Shown piece after piece: positions 27,931-38,178 of a stretch of DNA of 64,000 nucleotides (the first letter of the stretch is position 1; every line of letters begins with the position of its first letter). Made by a program: the position numbers and the translations under genes. The DNA comes from Planococcus chinensis (GTDB lineage Bacteria; Bacillota; Bacilli; Bacillales_A; Planococcaceae), in NCBI RefSeq assembly GCF_020071995.1, contig NZ_JABWTK010000004.1:288085-352084 (forward strand), read 5' to 3'. The notes beneath the pieces were generated by a model, which did not search any database, was not told where the DNA came from, and was given only the letters and a program-made list of their open reading frames with translations.

Positions 27931-28066
27931 AAAAGCGGAAGCGCCTGTCCAGCTCTGATGGGCATAAGACAGACCAGCAAAGTGGCGCTCTTTGCCACAC
28001 AGCTGGGCTGGCTTATGACCCGAAGAGCTAGGCGCTGCAGCTAGACAAGAAAAGCGGAGTCTCCTC
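27931..28066 (+). repeat. Diverged intergenic repeat copy A2 with a partial third unit
   Basis: Shares the AAAAGCGGAAGCGCCTGTCCAG opening pattern and the AGGCGCTGCAGCTAGACA-type end but has a different centre (GGCATAAGACAG ... CTTATGACC) that forms its own inverted repeat. A partial further unit begins at about 28047 (AAGAAAAGCGGAGTC). With copy A1 it fills the bcd-buk gap; nothing else is seen there apart from the buk ribosome site. Confidence 0.75.
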
Positions 28067-28158
28067 AAAACCAGGCATTCAGCTCACATAAAGAACGCAG
28101 AAAGAGCCGGGAAACTGGCTTTTTCCGCTGAAAATGGAAAAAGAACGGAGGGTTCGCT

Positions 28159-29247
28159 GTGCAAGGACAGCTGCATCGTATTTTGGTCATTAACCCGGGT
28201 TCTACATCGACTAAGATCGGCGTTTTTGACAACGAAATCCTGATCATGGAACGGACGATTCACCATTCGGCTGAGTCTTTGGCTGATTTTCCAACGATTC
28301 CTGATCAATACCGTTTTCGGACACAAGCCATCCTGGAAACATTGGATGAAGAAGGCATGAATGTTTCCAAACTTTCCGCCGTGTGCGGGAGAGGCGGGCT
28401 GCTGCATCCCATCGAAGGCGGAACATACAAAGTCAATAAAACCATGCTCAAGGATTTGCGAAAAGGGATACTGGGCCAGCACGCTTCCAATCTTGGCGGC
28501 ATCATCGCCTATGAAATTGCGGAAGGATTAAACATCCCTTCATTCATTGTAGATCCTGTGGTAGTTGATGAGCTTGACCCGATTGCCCGGATTTCGGGGT
28601 TGCCGTTGATTGAACGGAAATCAATTTTCCATGCGCTGAACCATAAAGCCGTAGCCCGGCGTTATGCCAAAGAAAAAGGGCGAGCCTATGAAGATGTGCG
28701 GCTGATTGTAGCCCATATGGGCGGCGGCATCACAGTCGGCGTGCATCTGAACGGGCGTGTCGTAGAAGTGAACAATGGACTTCATGGAGATGGCCCATTC
28801 AGTCCGGAACGGGCTGGCACGGTCCCGGCAGGCGATTTGGTGGAGCTCTGCTATTCAGGCAAGTACAGCCGGCAGGAAATCCTGAAAATGCTCATCAGGC
28901 AAGGCGGCCTTGCCGGTTACCTCGGCACCACCGACACAGTGAAAGTGGAAAAGCGCGTTCAAAAAGGCGATGCAACAGCCCAAAGCATCTATGAAGCGAT
29001 GGCATACCAAGTGGCGCGGGAAATCGGTTCGGCCAGTACGGTTTTATGCGGCAAAGTAGACGCCATCATTTTGACGGGGCGTTTGGCTTACGGCAAAGAA
29101 TTTACTGCATCGATTTCCGAACGCATCAACTGGATTGCGGATGTCCTGGTCATGCCCGGCGAAAACGAGCTTCAGGCTTTGGTCGAAGGAGCCGTTCGGG
29201 TATTAAATAAAGAAGAAAAAGCAAAAACATATACAGCACGAAAATGA
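28159..29247 (+). CDS. buk: Butyrate / branched-chain fatty acid kinase
   Basis: 362 residues of the acetokinase family. N-terminal [14 protein letters not shown] phosphate-binding motif, [33 protein letters not shown], and C-terminal [11 protein letters not shown]. Makes ATP from the acyl-phosphate produced by Ptb. GTG start after ACGGAGGG. Cotranscription with bcd would have to pass the repeats. Confidence 0.95.
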   Translation: MQGQLHRILVINPGSTSTKIGVFDNEILIMERTIHHSAESLADFPTIPDQYRFRTQAILETLDEEGMNVSKLSAVCGRGGLLHPIEGGTYKVNKTMLKDLRKGILGQHASNLGGIIAYEIAEGLNIPSFIVDPVVVDELDPIARISGLPLIERKSIFHALNHKAVARRYAKEKGRAYEDVRLIVAHMGGGITVGVHLNGRVVEVNNGLHGDGPFSPERAGTVPAGDLVELCYSGKYSRQEILKMLIRQGGLAGYLGTTDTVKVEKRVQKGDATAQSIYEAMAYQVAREIGSASTVLCGKVDAIILTGRLAYGKEFTASISERINWIADVLVMPGENELQALVEGAVRVLNKEEKAKTYTARK

Positions 29248-29268
29248 TTAAAAGGAGGTCGTCTTTAA

Positions 29269-30696
29269 ATGGCACAAAATTATGATGTAGTCATCCTTGG
29301 CGGCGGAACCGGCGGCTATGTAGCAGCAATCCGTTCTGCCCAGCTCGGCTTAAAAACGGCAATCGTCGAAAAAGGCAATCTTGGCGGCACATGCCTTCAT
29401 AAAGGATGCATTCCAAGCAAAGCGCTGCTGCGCAGTGCAGAAGTCTATTCGACAACGAAAAACCACGCGGCGGATTTCGGTGTAAACACCGGAGAAGTTT
29501 CACTCGATTTCTCTCGTGTGCAACAGCGGAAGCAAGGGATTGTGGACCAATTGCACGCAGGCGTTCAAGGCTTGATGAAAAAAGGCAAAATCGATGTTTA
29601 CGAAGGAATTGGACGCATTTTAGGGCCTTCCATCTTTTCGCCGAATGCCGGCACCGTATCCGTAGAGATGGCTAACGGTGAAGAAAACGAAATGCTGATT
29701 CCGCATAACGTCATCATTGCGACCGGCTCCCGCCCTCGCACATTGCCAGGATTAACGATTGACGGAAACTTTGTCATGAGTTCTGACGAAGCGCTTCAAA
29801 TGGAAGAACTTCCGAAGTCGATCTTGATTGTCGGCGGCGGCGTCATTGGCATCGAATGGGCTTCGATGCTCAATGATTTCGGTGTTGACGTAACGGTCAT
29901 CGAATATGCTGATCGCATTATTCCAACAGAAGACAAAGACATTTCCAAAGAAATGCAGAAATTATTGACGAAAAAAGGCATCAAATTTGCAACGAGCGCC
30001 AAAGTTTTGGCAGACACTCTTGAAACAGGCGAGGGCGGCGTGTCGATTCAGGCAGAGCTGAAAGCTGGGACAGAAACTTTTAGTGCTGAAAAAATGCTGG
30101 TATCGGTCGGACGCCAGGCGAATGTTGAAAATATCGGTTTGGAAAACACCGACATCATCGTTGAAAAAGGGTTTATTCAAGTAAAAGATTCGTTTCAGAC
30201 GAAAGAATCCCATATTTATGCCATCGGCGATGTGATCGGCGGGCTGCAATTGGCGCACGTTGCTTCGCATGAAGGGATTACGGCAGTCGAACATATTAAA
30301 GGCAACAAGCCGCATGCCATCAATTACGATTTGGTTTCGCGCTGCATCTATTCAAGTCCGGAAGCGTCAAGCGTCGGCATTACAGAACAGCAGGCAAAAG
30401 ATAAAGGCTTTGACGTCAAAGTAGGCAAATTCTCATTCAAAGCGATCGGCAAAGCGTTAGTTTACGGAGAGTCTGACGGTTTTGTCAAAATCATCGCAGA
30501 CAAAGAAACAAACGATATTCTCGGGGTCCATATGATCGGGCCGCATGTAACGGATATGATTTCAGAAGCGGGCCTTGCCATGGTGCTGGATGCAACGCCG
30601 TGGGAAATCGCCGATACGATCCATCCGCATCCGACGCTTTCCGAAGTGATGGGTGAAGCGGCTCTGGCAGTAGACGGCAAAGCGATTCATAGTTAA
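29269..30696 (+). CDS. lpdV: Dihydrolipoamide dehydrogenase, E3 of branched-chain keto acid dehydrogenase
   Basis: 475 residues; flavoprotein that reoxidises the E2 lipoyl arm with NAD. FAD motif GGGTGG (11-16), redox disulfide GGTCLHKGC (Cys42/Cys47), NAD motif GGGVIGIEWA, YAIGD, and the C-terminal active-site His in IHPHPTLSE. Strong AAGGAGG site. Located with E1 and E2 genes, which assigns it to the BCKDH complex. Confidence 0.96.
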   Translation: MAQNYDVVILGGGTGGYVAAIRSAQLGLKTAIVEKGNLGGTCLHKGCIPSKALLRSAEVYSTTKNHAADFGVNTGEVSLDFSRVQQRKQGIVDQLHAGVQGLMKKGKIDVYEGIGRILGPSIFSPNAGTVSVEMANGEENEMLIPHNVIIATGSRPRTLPGLTIDGNFVMSSDEALQMEELPKSILIVGGGVIGIEWASMLNDFGVDVTVIEYADRIIPTEDKDISKEMQKLLTKKGIKFATSAKVLADTLETGEGGVSIQAELKAGTETFSAEKMLVSVGRQANVENIGLENTDIIVEKGFIQVKDSFQTKESHIYAIGDVIGGLQLAHVASHEGITAVEHIKGNKPHAINYDLVSRCIYSSPEASSVGITEQQAKDKGFDVKVGKFSFKAIGKALVYGESDGFVKIIADKETNDILGVHMIGPHVTDMISEAGLAMVLDATPWEIADTIHPHPTLSEVMGEAALAVDGKAIHS

Positions 30697-30709
30697 AGGA
30701 GGAATTTCA

Positions 30710-31711
30710 ATGGTTGCAAAACACGAAGAAGTTGGCTTGACCAGCGAAGATTTGCTGAAAATTTACGAGACGATGCTAACGGCGCGCCGCGTCGATGAGC
30801 GCATGTGGCTCCTCAACCGTGCAGGTAAAATTCCATTTGTCATTTCTTGCCAAGGGCAGGAAGCGGCACAAGTTGGAGCTGCTTATGCACTGGATAACAC
30901 GAAAGACTATGTCGCTCCTTATTACCGTGATCTTGGCGTAGTCCTTCATTTTGGCATGACGCCAAAAGATTTGATGCTGTCGGCTTTTGCCAAAGCGGAA
31001 GATCCAAACTCCGGCGGCCGCCAAATGCCAGGGCATTTCGGACAGAAGAAAAACCGCATTTTGACGGGTTCTTCGCCGGTTACAACACAGCTTCCTCACG
31101 CAGTTGGGGTTGCCCTAGCAGGCAAAATGAAGAAACAGGATTTCATCACGTTTAACACATTGGGTGAAGGGTCATCCAACCAAGGGGACTTCCATGAGGG
31201 ATTGAACTTTGCGGGCGTCCATAAATTGCCGGTCATCACAATGGTTGAAAACAATAAATACGCGATTTCCGTTCCTTTTGACCGCCAAGTGGCGAGCAAG
31301 AACGTTTCGGACCGGGCCATCGGATACGGCATGCCGGGTGTGACAATTGACGGGAACGATCCGATTGAAGTCTACAAACACGTAAAAGAAGCAGCTGACC
31401 GCGCACGCCGCGGCGAAGGGCCGAGCCTGATTGAGACGGTTTCCGAACGGATGACCGCCCACTCATCGGATGATGACCACCGCCAGTACCGTTCTGCTGA
31501 TGAATTGGCAGCGCAAAAAGAAAAAGATCCGATCTTGACTTTCGGCGCTTATTTGAAAGAGCACAACATCATGGACGATCAGCTTGAAAAAGAAATCAAC
31601 GACCGCATCATGACGATTGTCAACGAAGCGACCGATTATGCGGAAAACGCTGCATATGCTGAACCGGAACATGCTTTGAAATACGTCTACGCTGAAGGAG
31701 GAAACGAATAA
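30710..31711 (+). CDS. bkdAA: Branched-chain keto acid dehydrogenase E1 alpha
   Basis: 333 residues; ThDP-binding subunit that decarboxylates branched keto acids. GEGSSNQGDFHEGLNFAGVHKLPV ThDP segment (in parts), SVPFDRQ, and the regulatory-loop-like HSSDDDHRQYRS near 258-269. One-base overlap with bkdAB, so translation is coupled. Confidence 0.95.
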   Translation: MVAKHEEVGLTSEDLLKIYETMLTARRVDERMWLLNRAGKIPFVISCQGQEAAQVGAAYALDNTKDYVAPYYRDLGVVLHFGMTPKDLMLSAFAKAEDPNSGGRQMPGHFGQKKNRILTGSSPVTTQLPHAVGVALAGKMKKQDFITFNTLGEGSSNQGDFHEGLNFAGVHKLPVITMVENNKYAISVPFDRQVASKNVSDRAIGYGMPGVTIDGNDPIEVYKHVKEAADRARRGEGPSLIETVSERMTAHSSDDDHRQYRSADELAAQKEKDPILTFGAYLKEHNIMDDQLEKEINDRIMTIVNEATDYAENAAYAEPEHALKYVYAEGGNE

Positions 31712-32694
31712 TGGCAGTTATGAACTATATTGACGCCATCACGCTTGCCATGAAAGAAGAAATGGAGCGTGACGAAAACGTTTTTGTTCTTGGAGAAGAC
31801 GTTGGGAAAAAAGGCGGCGTATTTAAAGCGACACAAGGGTTATACGACCAATTCGGAGAAGACCGTGTAGTTGATACGCCGCTTGCGGAATCTGCAATTG
31901 CAGGCGTCGGCATCGGTGCAGCGATGTACGGCCTTCGACCGATTGCGGAATTCCAGTTTGCGGACTTTATCATGCCGGCAGTCAACCAGATCATTTCGGA
32001 AGCTTCTCGCATCCGTTACCGTTCAAACAACGACTGGTCTTGCCCGATTGTTTTCCGTGCACCATTCGGCGGCGGCGTCCACGGCGCTTTGTACCACTCC
32101 CAATCAGTGGAAGCGGTATTCGCCAACCAGCCGGGGCTTAAAATCGTCATTCCCTCCACCCCTTACGATGCAAAAGGCTTGTTAAAAGCGGCAATCCGCG
32201 ATGAAGATCCGGTGATGTTTTTCGAACATAAACGCGCTTACCGCCTGATCAAAGGGGAAGTGCCGGAAGAAGATTACACCATCGAAATCGGCAAAGCGGA
32301 CGTGAAACGCGAAGGCGACGACATCACGGTCATCACTTACGGACTGGCTGTGCATTTCGCGCTTCAAGCGGCAGAACGCCTTGCAGAAGACGGCATTTCA
32401 GCACACGTTTTGGATCTTCGTACGATTTATCCATTGGATAAAGAAGCGATCATCGAAGCTGCCAAAAAAACCGGCAAAGTTCTTCTGGTAACAGAAGACA
32501 ACAAAGAAGGAAGCATCATCGGCGAAGTGGCAGCAATTATCGCTGAAAACTGCCTGTTCGACCTGGATGCGCCGATCCGCCGTTTGGCAGGACCGGACGT
32601 TCCGGCAATGGCTTATGCTCCAACAATGGAAAAATACTTCATGATCAATCCGGACAAAGTAGAAAAAGCAATGCGGGAACTAGCAGAGTTTTAA
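31711..32694 (+). CDS. bkdAB: Branched-chain keto acid dehydrogenase E1 beta
   Basis: 327 residues, transketolase-like. LGEDVGKKGGVFKAT near the N-terminus, GAAMYGLRPIAEFQFADF, and C-terminal transketolase domain with EDNKEGSIIGEVAA. Pairs with BkdAA in an alpha2-beta2 E1. Start ATG has GGAGG within the end of bkdAA. Separated from bkdB by 190 bp containing a repeat element. Confidence 0.95.
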   Translation: MAVMNYIDAITLAMKEEMERDENVFVLGEDVGKKGGVFKATQGLYDQFGEDRVVDTPLAESAIAGVGIGAAMYGLRPIAEFQFADFIMPAVNQIISEASRIRYRSNNDWSCPIVFRAPFGGGVHGALYHSQSVEAVFANQPGLKIVIPSTPYDAKGLLKAAIRDEDPVMFFEHKRAYRLIKGEVPEEDYTIEIGKADVKREGDDITVITYGLAVHFALQAAERLAEDGISAHVLDLRTIYPLDKEAIIEAAKKTGKVLLVTEDNKEGSIIGEVAAIIAENCLFDLDAPIRRLAGPDVPAMAYAPTMEKYFMINPDKVEKAMRELAEF

Positions 32695-32700
32695 GACAAG

Positions 32701-32840
32701 AAAAGCGGAGTCGCCTGTCCAGTCCCGACAGGCGCTGGAGGGCTTGAAGGAAATGGCGTTCCTTTGCCATTGCCGGCAAGACCGAAGCGACCCGAGGGAC
32801 TAGGCGACGAAGCTGGACAACAAGAAAAGCGGAGTCGCCA
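32701..32840 (+). repeat. 119-bp intergenic repeat, copy A3, plus partial unit
   Basis: 32701-32819 is a near-identical direct copy of 27806-27924; a truncated second unit follows at 32824-32840. It lies inside the bkd operon between bkdAB and bkdB. Confidence 0.85.
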
Positions 32841-32884
32841 CATACGCTCCACAGTACGATAAAAGCAGTTAAGGAGGAATCCCT

Positions 32885-34234
32885 TTGGCTATTGAAAATA
32901 TAAAAATGCCTCAGCTAGGCGAAAGTGTGACGGAAGGAACGATTGAAAAATGGCTCGTTCAGCCCGGTGACCACGTCAATAAGTACGATCCTTTGGCGGA
33001 AGTCAACACCGATAAAGTAACAGCGGAAGTGCCATCTTCCTTTACCGGCACCATTAAAGAATTAATTGCTGCAGAAGGCGAAACACTGGCAGTAGGCGAA
33101 ATCGTCTGCACGATCGAAACCGAAGGCGGCGACTCAGCTCCGGCAGAAGAAGCTGAAGCACAGCCTGCCAATATTGGTAAAGAAAACGTTATGCCTGCTG
33201 ATGATACAAAACCGACATCCGGATTGAGCGGAACGAAAGGCTCTTCCCAGCCGGCACGTCCGGAAGGATCAAAAGCGCGCTATTCACCAGCTGTTTTGCG
33301 GCTTGCACAAGACAACGACATTGATCTTGCACAAGTACAGGGCACGGGCAATGAAGGGCGCATTACGCGCAAAGATTTGCTGGTGTTGATTGAAAGCGGC
33401 AATATCCCGAAAGCGGGAGATGCGCCGGCAGCGAAGCAGGAAGCTCCGACACCGCAAACAGAAGCACCTAAAGCGCAGCCCGCACCGACATCGGCTCCTG
33501 CTGCAAAATCAGCACCGATTGAAAGCGCTCCTGGCGATATCGAAATTCCGGTTACCGGTGTGCGCCGTGCAATTGCAGCCAATATGCTGAAGAGCAAGCA
33601 CGAAGCGCCGCATGCCTGGATGATGATCGAAGTGGATGTAACGGACCTGGTTTCCTACCGTGATTCCATCAAAGGCGACTTCAAGAAAAAAGAAGGGTTC
33701 AATATTACGTATTTCGCGTTCTTCGTGAAAGCCGTATCCCAAGCTTTGAAAGAATTCCCGATGATGAACTCGATGTGGGCTGGAGATAAAATCATCCAGA
33801 AAAAAGACATCAACATTTCGATTGCTGTCGCTTCGGACAATGCCTTGTTCGTGCCGGTCATCCGAAACTCGGACGAAAAGTCGGTTAAAGGAATCGGCCG
33901 CGATATCAATGAGCTGGCATTAAAAGCCCGCAACGGGAAATTGGGTTCTGCGGATATGCAAGGCGGGACGTTTACGGTCAACAACACCGGCTCGTTCGGT
34001 TCTATCCAGTCGATGGGCATCATCAACCATCCGCAAGCAGCAATCCTGCAAGTAGAGTCCATCGTGAAGCGTCCGGTGATCATGGCTAACGGCATGATGG
34101 CAGCACGCGACATGGTCAACTTGTGTTTATCGCTTGACCACCGCGTACTTGACGGGCTTGTTTGTGGACAATTCCTCGGCCGCGTCAAAGAAATACTTGA
34201 GAATATGAACAAAGAAAATACATCCGTTTATTGA
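32885..34234 (+). CDS. bkdB: Branched-chain keto acid dehydrogenase E2 (lipoyl acyltransferase)
   Basis: 449 residues. Lipoyl domain (1-78) with Lys44 in TDKVTAEVPS; peripheral E3/E1-binding domain (about 128-168, ARYSPAVLRLAQDNDIDL); Ala/Pro-rich linker (about 178-215); catalytic acyltransferase domain with the C-terminal DHRVLDG motif. TTG start after AAGGAGG. Lipoate would come from the LipM pathway. A terminator ends the operon. Confidence 0.96.
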   Translation: MAIENIKMPQLGESVTEGTIEKWLVQPGDHVNKYDPLAEVNTDKVTAEVPSSFTGTIKELIAAEGETLAVGEIVCTIETEGGDSAPAEEAEAQPANIGKENVMPADDTKPTSGLSGTKGSSQPARPEGSKARYSPAVLRLAQDNDIDLAQVQGTGNEGRITRKDLLVLIESGNIPKAGDAPAAKQEAPTPQTEAPKAQPAPTSAPAAKSAPIESAPGDIEIPVTGVRRAIAANMLKSKHEAPHAWMMIEVDVTDLVSYRDSIKGDFKKKEGFNITYFAFFVKAVSQALKEFPMMNSMWAGDKIIQKKDINISIAVASDNALFVPVIRNSDEKSVKGIGRDINELALKARNGKLGSADMQGGTFTVNNTGSFGSIQSMGIINHPQAAILQVESIVKRPVIMANGMMAARDMVNLCLSLDHRVLDGLVCGQFLGRVKEILENMNKENTSVY

Positions 34235-34240
34235 CGGATT

Positions 34241-34273
34241 GCTGGGGGTCTTCGGACTTCCAGCTTTTTTTTT
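34241..34273 (+). terminator. Terminator of the bkd operon
   Basis: GCTGGGGGTC/GACTTCCAGC stem with a TTCG tetraloop followed by about nine T residues. Confidence 0.94.
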
Positions 34274-34334
34274 CTTTAATGTGAGCGGTTACTCAGGTAA
34301 AATGGGAAGAGATATCCTTTAAGGAGGGAACAGC

Positions 34335-36029
34335 TTGACAATAGAATCGATGAAAAAGACTCAATTTTCGGAACGTACCTACGAAGAATGGCAGGCAGCT
34401 GCTGAAAAAGCGCTCAAAGGAAAACCGTTCGAAAAAACTTTGAAAACACCCACTATTGAAGGAATCACACTCGAGCCGCTTTATACGAAAGAAATGCTGG
34501 ACCGCCTCGACACCTTTGTTTTCGATCAGACAAAAGCTGTGCAAAACGGCAAACGGCTTCCAGGGTGGTTTGTGGCCCAGGAAACCCATGCCGCAACTGT
34601 CAGTGATTATTTGGAAGCGATCAAAGATGACTTGAAGCGCGGCAATGAAATGATTGTCTATCTCAGCTATCAGAACTTGGAATGGACGGATGCCGAACTG
34701 AAAGAACTGGCAGAACTAATCATCCATTATCCGCTGTATTTCCGTTTGGGATCTGATGACAACGGCATTCTCCGCGTCTTCGATTTTATCGAAGAAGAAC
34801 AGATGGGGCATGTGCAAGGTGTTATTTTTTCTGAAACAGAAGTGAATGCACCGAAAAAAGTCCGTACACAATTGATCGATACTGTGCCTGTACATAATGC
34901 CGGTGGAACGATTGTCCATGAATTAGGGGTGGCACTCAGCATTCTGGCGGAGAAGATGGACCGCGGCAATTTCGATGCCCAGGCAGAAGACCTGTGGGTG
35001 CGTTTTGCGGTTGATACGCAATTCTTTCAGGAAATCGCCAAACTGCGTGCTTTCCGTGTTCTTTGGAACGCGTTCTGCTCGGCTTACGGAAAAGAAGCGC
35101 CGACCATTCCGGTTTTCACCGAAACGTCGGTGCGCTCTTATTCAAAACTGGATCCTTACGTGAATTTGCTGCGTGCCGGTAATGCCACGTTTTCAGCGGT
35201 CCTTGGCGGCACAAATGCGCATACGGTTCACCCGCATGACTTTTTGACGGTGCCTGATGCACAGAGCCGCCGGATTGCACGCAATGTGCAATTGGTCATT
35301 AAAGAAGAAACCCATGTATCGCATGTACTTGATGCAGCGGCCGGGTCTTACTTTATTGAAACCTTGACAAAAGAATTCGTTGATGCGGCATGGAGTTATT
35401 TCCTGGAGATTGAAGCAGCCGGCGGTTATTCCGAAGTTATCAAGTCGGGCTGGCTGACGGACGATATTCAGGCCAAATGGGTGGAACGCAAAGAAAAAGT
35501 CGCCACCCGGGAAAATTCCTTGATCGGCACGAATATCTATGCCAATCCGCAAGAACCGGTCAAAGAAGGGCAAGTGGCCGAGAGCCATTTGGTTTATATG
35601 TCTGCCAAACGCCTAGCCTCGCCGTTTGAAAAACTGCGTGCACAAAGCAAAGAAAAACTTTTGAAAGCGGCTGTTTTGCATGTGGCGCCATTAAAAACAG
35701 TGAAAGCCCAATCGGACTTTGTCCAAGGCTTTTTGGCCGTAGGCGGCATCGAACCGCTTGTCAGCCCGGAACTTTCGAGTGCTGAAGAAGTCAACCGGTT
35801 CCTCGAGTACAACGCCATCGACTACGCTGTCCTATGCGGACCAAAAGAAGTGTTCGAAAACATCATTCCTGCTTTGGATACAACTGCCACTATTGATGTT
35901 GCAGGCAAATACGGAAAAGACGATTTAAACCGCTGGGAAGAATTCGGCGTAACGGATGCCATTTTCTCCGGCAAACACATCACCTCAAAGCTGGAACAAA
36001 TTCTTAGCCTTGGAAAGGAGGCCATTTGA
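34335..36029 (+). CDS. mutA: Methylmalonyl-CoA mutase small (beta) subunit
   Basis: 564 residues; the non-catalytic partner of MutB. Has the TIM-barrel-like mutase domain ([19 protein letters not shown] start, later [27 protein letters not shown]) and a degenerate C-terminal B12-like domain lacking the DxHxxG cobalt-ligating motif, as expected for a small subunit. TTG at 34335 follows AAGGAGGG; an ATG at 34350 is an alternative. mutB starts 1 bp after the stop. Confidence 0.93.
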   Translation: MTIESMKKTQFSERTYEEWQAAAEKALKGKPFEKTLKTPTIEGITLEPLYTKEMLDRLDTFVFDQTKAVQNGKRLPGWFVAQETHAATVSDYLEAIKDDLKRGNEMIVYLSYQNLEWTDAELKELAELIIHYPLYFRLGSDDNGILRVFDFIEEEQMGHVQGVIFSETEVNAPKKVRTQLIDTVPVHNAGGTIVHELGVALSILAEKMDRGNFDAQAEDLWVRFAVDTQFFQEIAKLRAFRVLWNAFCSAYGKEAPTIPVFTETSVRSYSKLDPYVNLLRAGNATFSAVLGGTNAHTVHPHDFLTVPDAQSRRIARNVQLVIKEETHVSHVLDAAAGSYFIETLTKEFVDAAWSYFLEIEAAGGYSEVIKSGWLTDDIQAKWVERKEKVATRENSLIGTNIYANPQEPVKEGQVAESHLVYMSAKRLASPFEKLRAQSKEKLLKAAVLHVAPLKTVKAQSDFVQGFLAVGGIEPLVSPELSSAEEVNRFLEYNAIDYAVLCGPKEVFENIIPALDTTATIDVAGKYGKDDLNRWEEFGVTDAIFSGKHITSKLEQILSLGKEAI

Positions 36030-36030
36030 T

Positions 36031-38178
36031 ATGGGAAGACCGGATTTCAGTAAAGTGGATTTGCAGAAATTAAAAATCAATCAAGACGTGGCCATCCACG
36101 AGGAAGTTTTTGAAACGAACGAAGGAATACCGGTTAAGCCGGCTTATTCCCAAGAGGACATCGCGGATTTGCAGGAAAGCCACCCTGGATTTGCTCCGAA
36201 CGTGCGTGGGCCTTACCCGACGATGTATGTATCGCGGCCATGGACCGTCCGCCAATATGCCGGATTCTCAACAGCAGAAGAAAGCAACGCATTTTACCGC
36301 CGGAACTTGGCAATGGGCCAAAAAGGGCTTTCGGTCGCTTTTGACCTGGCTACGCACCGCGGCTATGATTCCGATCATCCACGCGTAGTAGGTGATGTCG
36401 GAAAAGCGGGCGTCGCCATCGACAGCGTCGAAGACATGAAAATCCTGTTTGACGGCATTCCGCTTGACCAGATGTCCGTATCGATGACGATGAACGGGGC
36501 AGTCGTGCCGATCATGGCGTTCTTCATCGTGGCAGCAGAAGAACAAGGCGTCGGACCGGAGCAGCTGGCCGGAACGATCCAGAACGATATTCTGAAAGAA
36601 TACATGGTGCGGAATACGTATATTTATCCGCCGGCGATGTCCATGCAGATCATCGCGGATATTTTCAAGTACACATCCACCAAAATGCCGAAATTCAACT
36701 CAATTTCCATTTCGGGCTATCATATCCAGGAAGCGGGAGCCACAGCGGATATCGAACTGGCGTATACATTGGCTGACGGGCTTGAATACGTCCGCACCGG
36801 GCTGGCAGCAGGCATCGATATTGATTCGTTTGCACCGCGTTTGTCATTCTTCTGGGGAATCGGCATGAACTATTTCATGGAAATCGCCAAAATGCGCGCA
36901 GGTCGTGAAATTTGGGCGAAAATGATGAAATCGTTCGATCCGAAAAACAGCAAGTCTCTTGCACTTCGTACGCATTCGCAGACATCCGGCTGGAGTTTGA
37001 CCGAACAAGATCCGTTCAATAACGTAACCCGTACATTGATTGAGGCAAATGCAGCGGCAATGGGCCATACCCAGTCGCTCCACACCAATGCCCTTGATGA
37101 AGCGATCGCTTTGCCGACAGATTTCTCTGCCCGCATCGCACGCAATACGCAGTTGTTCCTGCAGGAAGAAACGATGATGACCAAAGTGATCGACCCTTGG
37201 GGCGGTTCGTACTACGTCGAAAAACTGACGCAGGAATTGATGGAAAAAGCCTGGCAGCTGATCGAAGAAGTCGAAGAACTTGGCGGCATGGCCAAAGCGA
37301 TTGAGACCGGCCTTCCGAAAATGCGCATCGAAGAAGCAGCAGCGAAAAAGCAAGCGCAAATCGATTCCAATGAAGAAGTGATTATCGGCGTCAACCGCTA
37401 CCGTTTGGACGAAGAAGATCCGATTGATATTTTGAATATCGACAATACCATTGTGCGAAAAACACAGATTGAACGCATTGAGCGGATGAAAGCTTCCCGC
37501 GACAACGACAAAGTCCAGGAAGCATTAACCCGATTGACGGCGGCTGCGCAAAGCGGCGACGAAAACATTTTAGAATGTGCTGTTGATGCTGCGCGCCTGC
37601 GTGCTACTCTTGGCGAAATTTCCGATGCGATCGAAGCAGCGTCCGGAAGACATAAGGCGGTGATCCGTTCCGTGAGCGGCGTATACAGTTCGAACTTCTC
37701 GAACCAGCAGGAAATCGAAGTTGTCAAAGAAATGACCGAGGACTTTATTGAAAATGAAGGGCGCCGTCCGCGTATCCTGATTGCGAAAATGGGGCAGGAT
37801 GGCCATGACCGCGGCGCGAAAGTCATTGCGACTGCATTCGCCGACCTTGGCTTTGATGTGGATATCGGCCCGTTGTTCCAGACGCCGGCAGAAACAGCGC
37901 AGCAGGCAGTTGAAAATGATGTGCACGTCATTGGCGTCAGTTCCCTGGCGGCAGGCCATATGACGCTTGTGCCGGACTTATGGGCAGAACTGAAGAAAAT
38001 TGGACGCGAAGATATCTTAATCGTCGTCGGCGGCGTTATTCCGGCACAGGATTATGAGTTCCTGCGCACAAACGGAGCGAGCGCCATCTTCGGGCCAGGT
38101 ACCGTGATTCCTGTGGCAGCGCAAAAAGTGATTGAAGAAATTTATGTGCGCCTTGGATACGAGGAAGTGGCCGACTGA
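36031..38178 (+). CDS. mutB: Methylmalonyl-CoA mutase large (alpha) subunit
   Basis: 715 residues; isomerises (R)-methylmalonyl-CoA and succinyl-CoA with adenosylcobalamin. Catalytic barrel ([48 protein letters not shown]) and C-terminal B12 domain with DGHDRG (His592 the cobalt ligand), then [12 protein letters not shown] and [10 protein letters not shown] at 36031 after AAAGGAGG; the longer frame from 35956 overlaps mutA. ATGA-type overlap with meaB. Confidence 0.96.
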   Translation: MGRPDFSKVDLQKLKINQDVAIHEEVFETNEGIPVKPAYSQEDIADLQESHPGFAPNVRGPYPTMYVSRPWTVRQYAGFSTAEESNAFYRRNLAMGQKGLSVAFDLATHRGYDSDHPRVVGDVGKAGVAIDSVEDMKILFDGIPLDQMSVSMTMNGAVVPIMAFFIVAAEEQGVGPEQLAGTIQNDILKEYMVRNTYIYPPAMSMQIIADIFKYTSTKMPKFNSISISGYHIQEAGATADIELAYTLADGLEYVRTGLAAGIDIDSFAPRLSFFWGIGMNYFMEIAKMRAGREIWAKMMKSFDPKNSKSLALRTHSQTSGWSLTEQDPFNNVTRTLIEANAAAMGHTQSLHTNALDEAIALPTDFSARIARNTQLFLQEETMMTKVIDPWGGSYYVEKLTQELMEKAWQLIEEVEELGGMAKAIETGLPKMRIEEAAAKKQAQIDSNEEVIIGVNRYRLDEEDPIDILNIDNTIVRKTQIERIERMKASRDNDKVQEALTRLTAAAQSGDENILECAVDAARLRATLGEISDAIEAASGRHKAVIRSVSGVYSSNFSNQQEIEVVKEMTEDFIENEGRRPRILIAKMGQDGHDRGAKVIATAFADLGFDVDIGPLFQTPAETAQQAVENDVHVIGVSSLAAGHMTLVPDLWAELKKIGREDILIVVGGVIPAQDYEFLRTNGASAIFGPGTVIPVAAQKVIEEIYVRLGYEEVAD

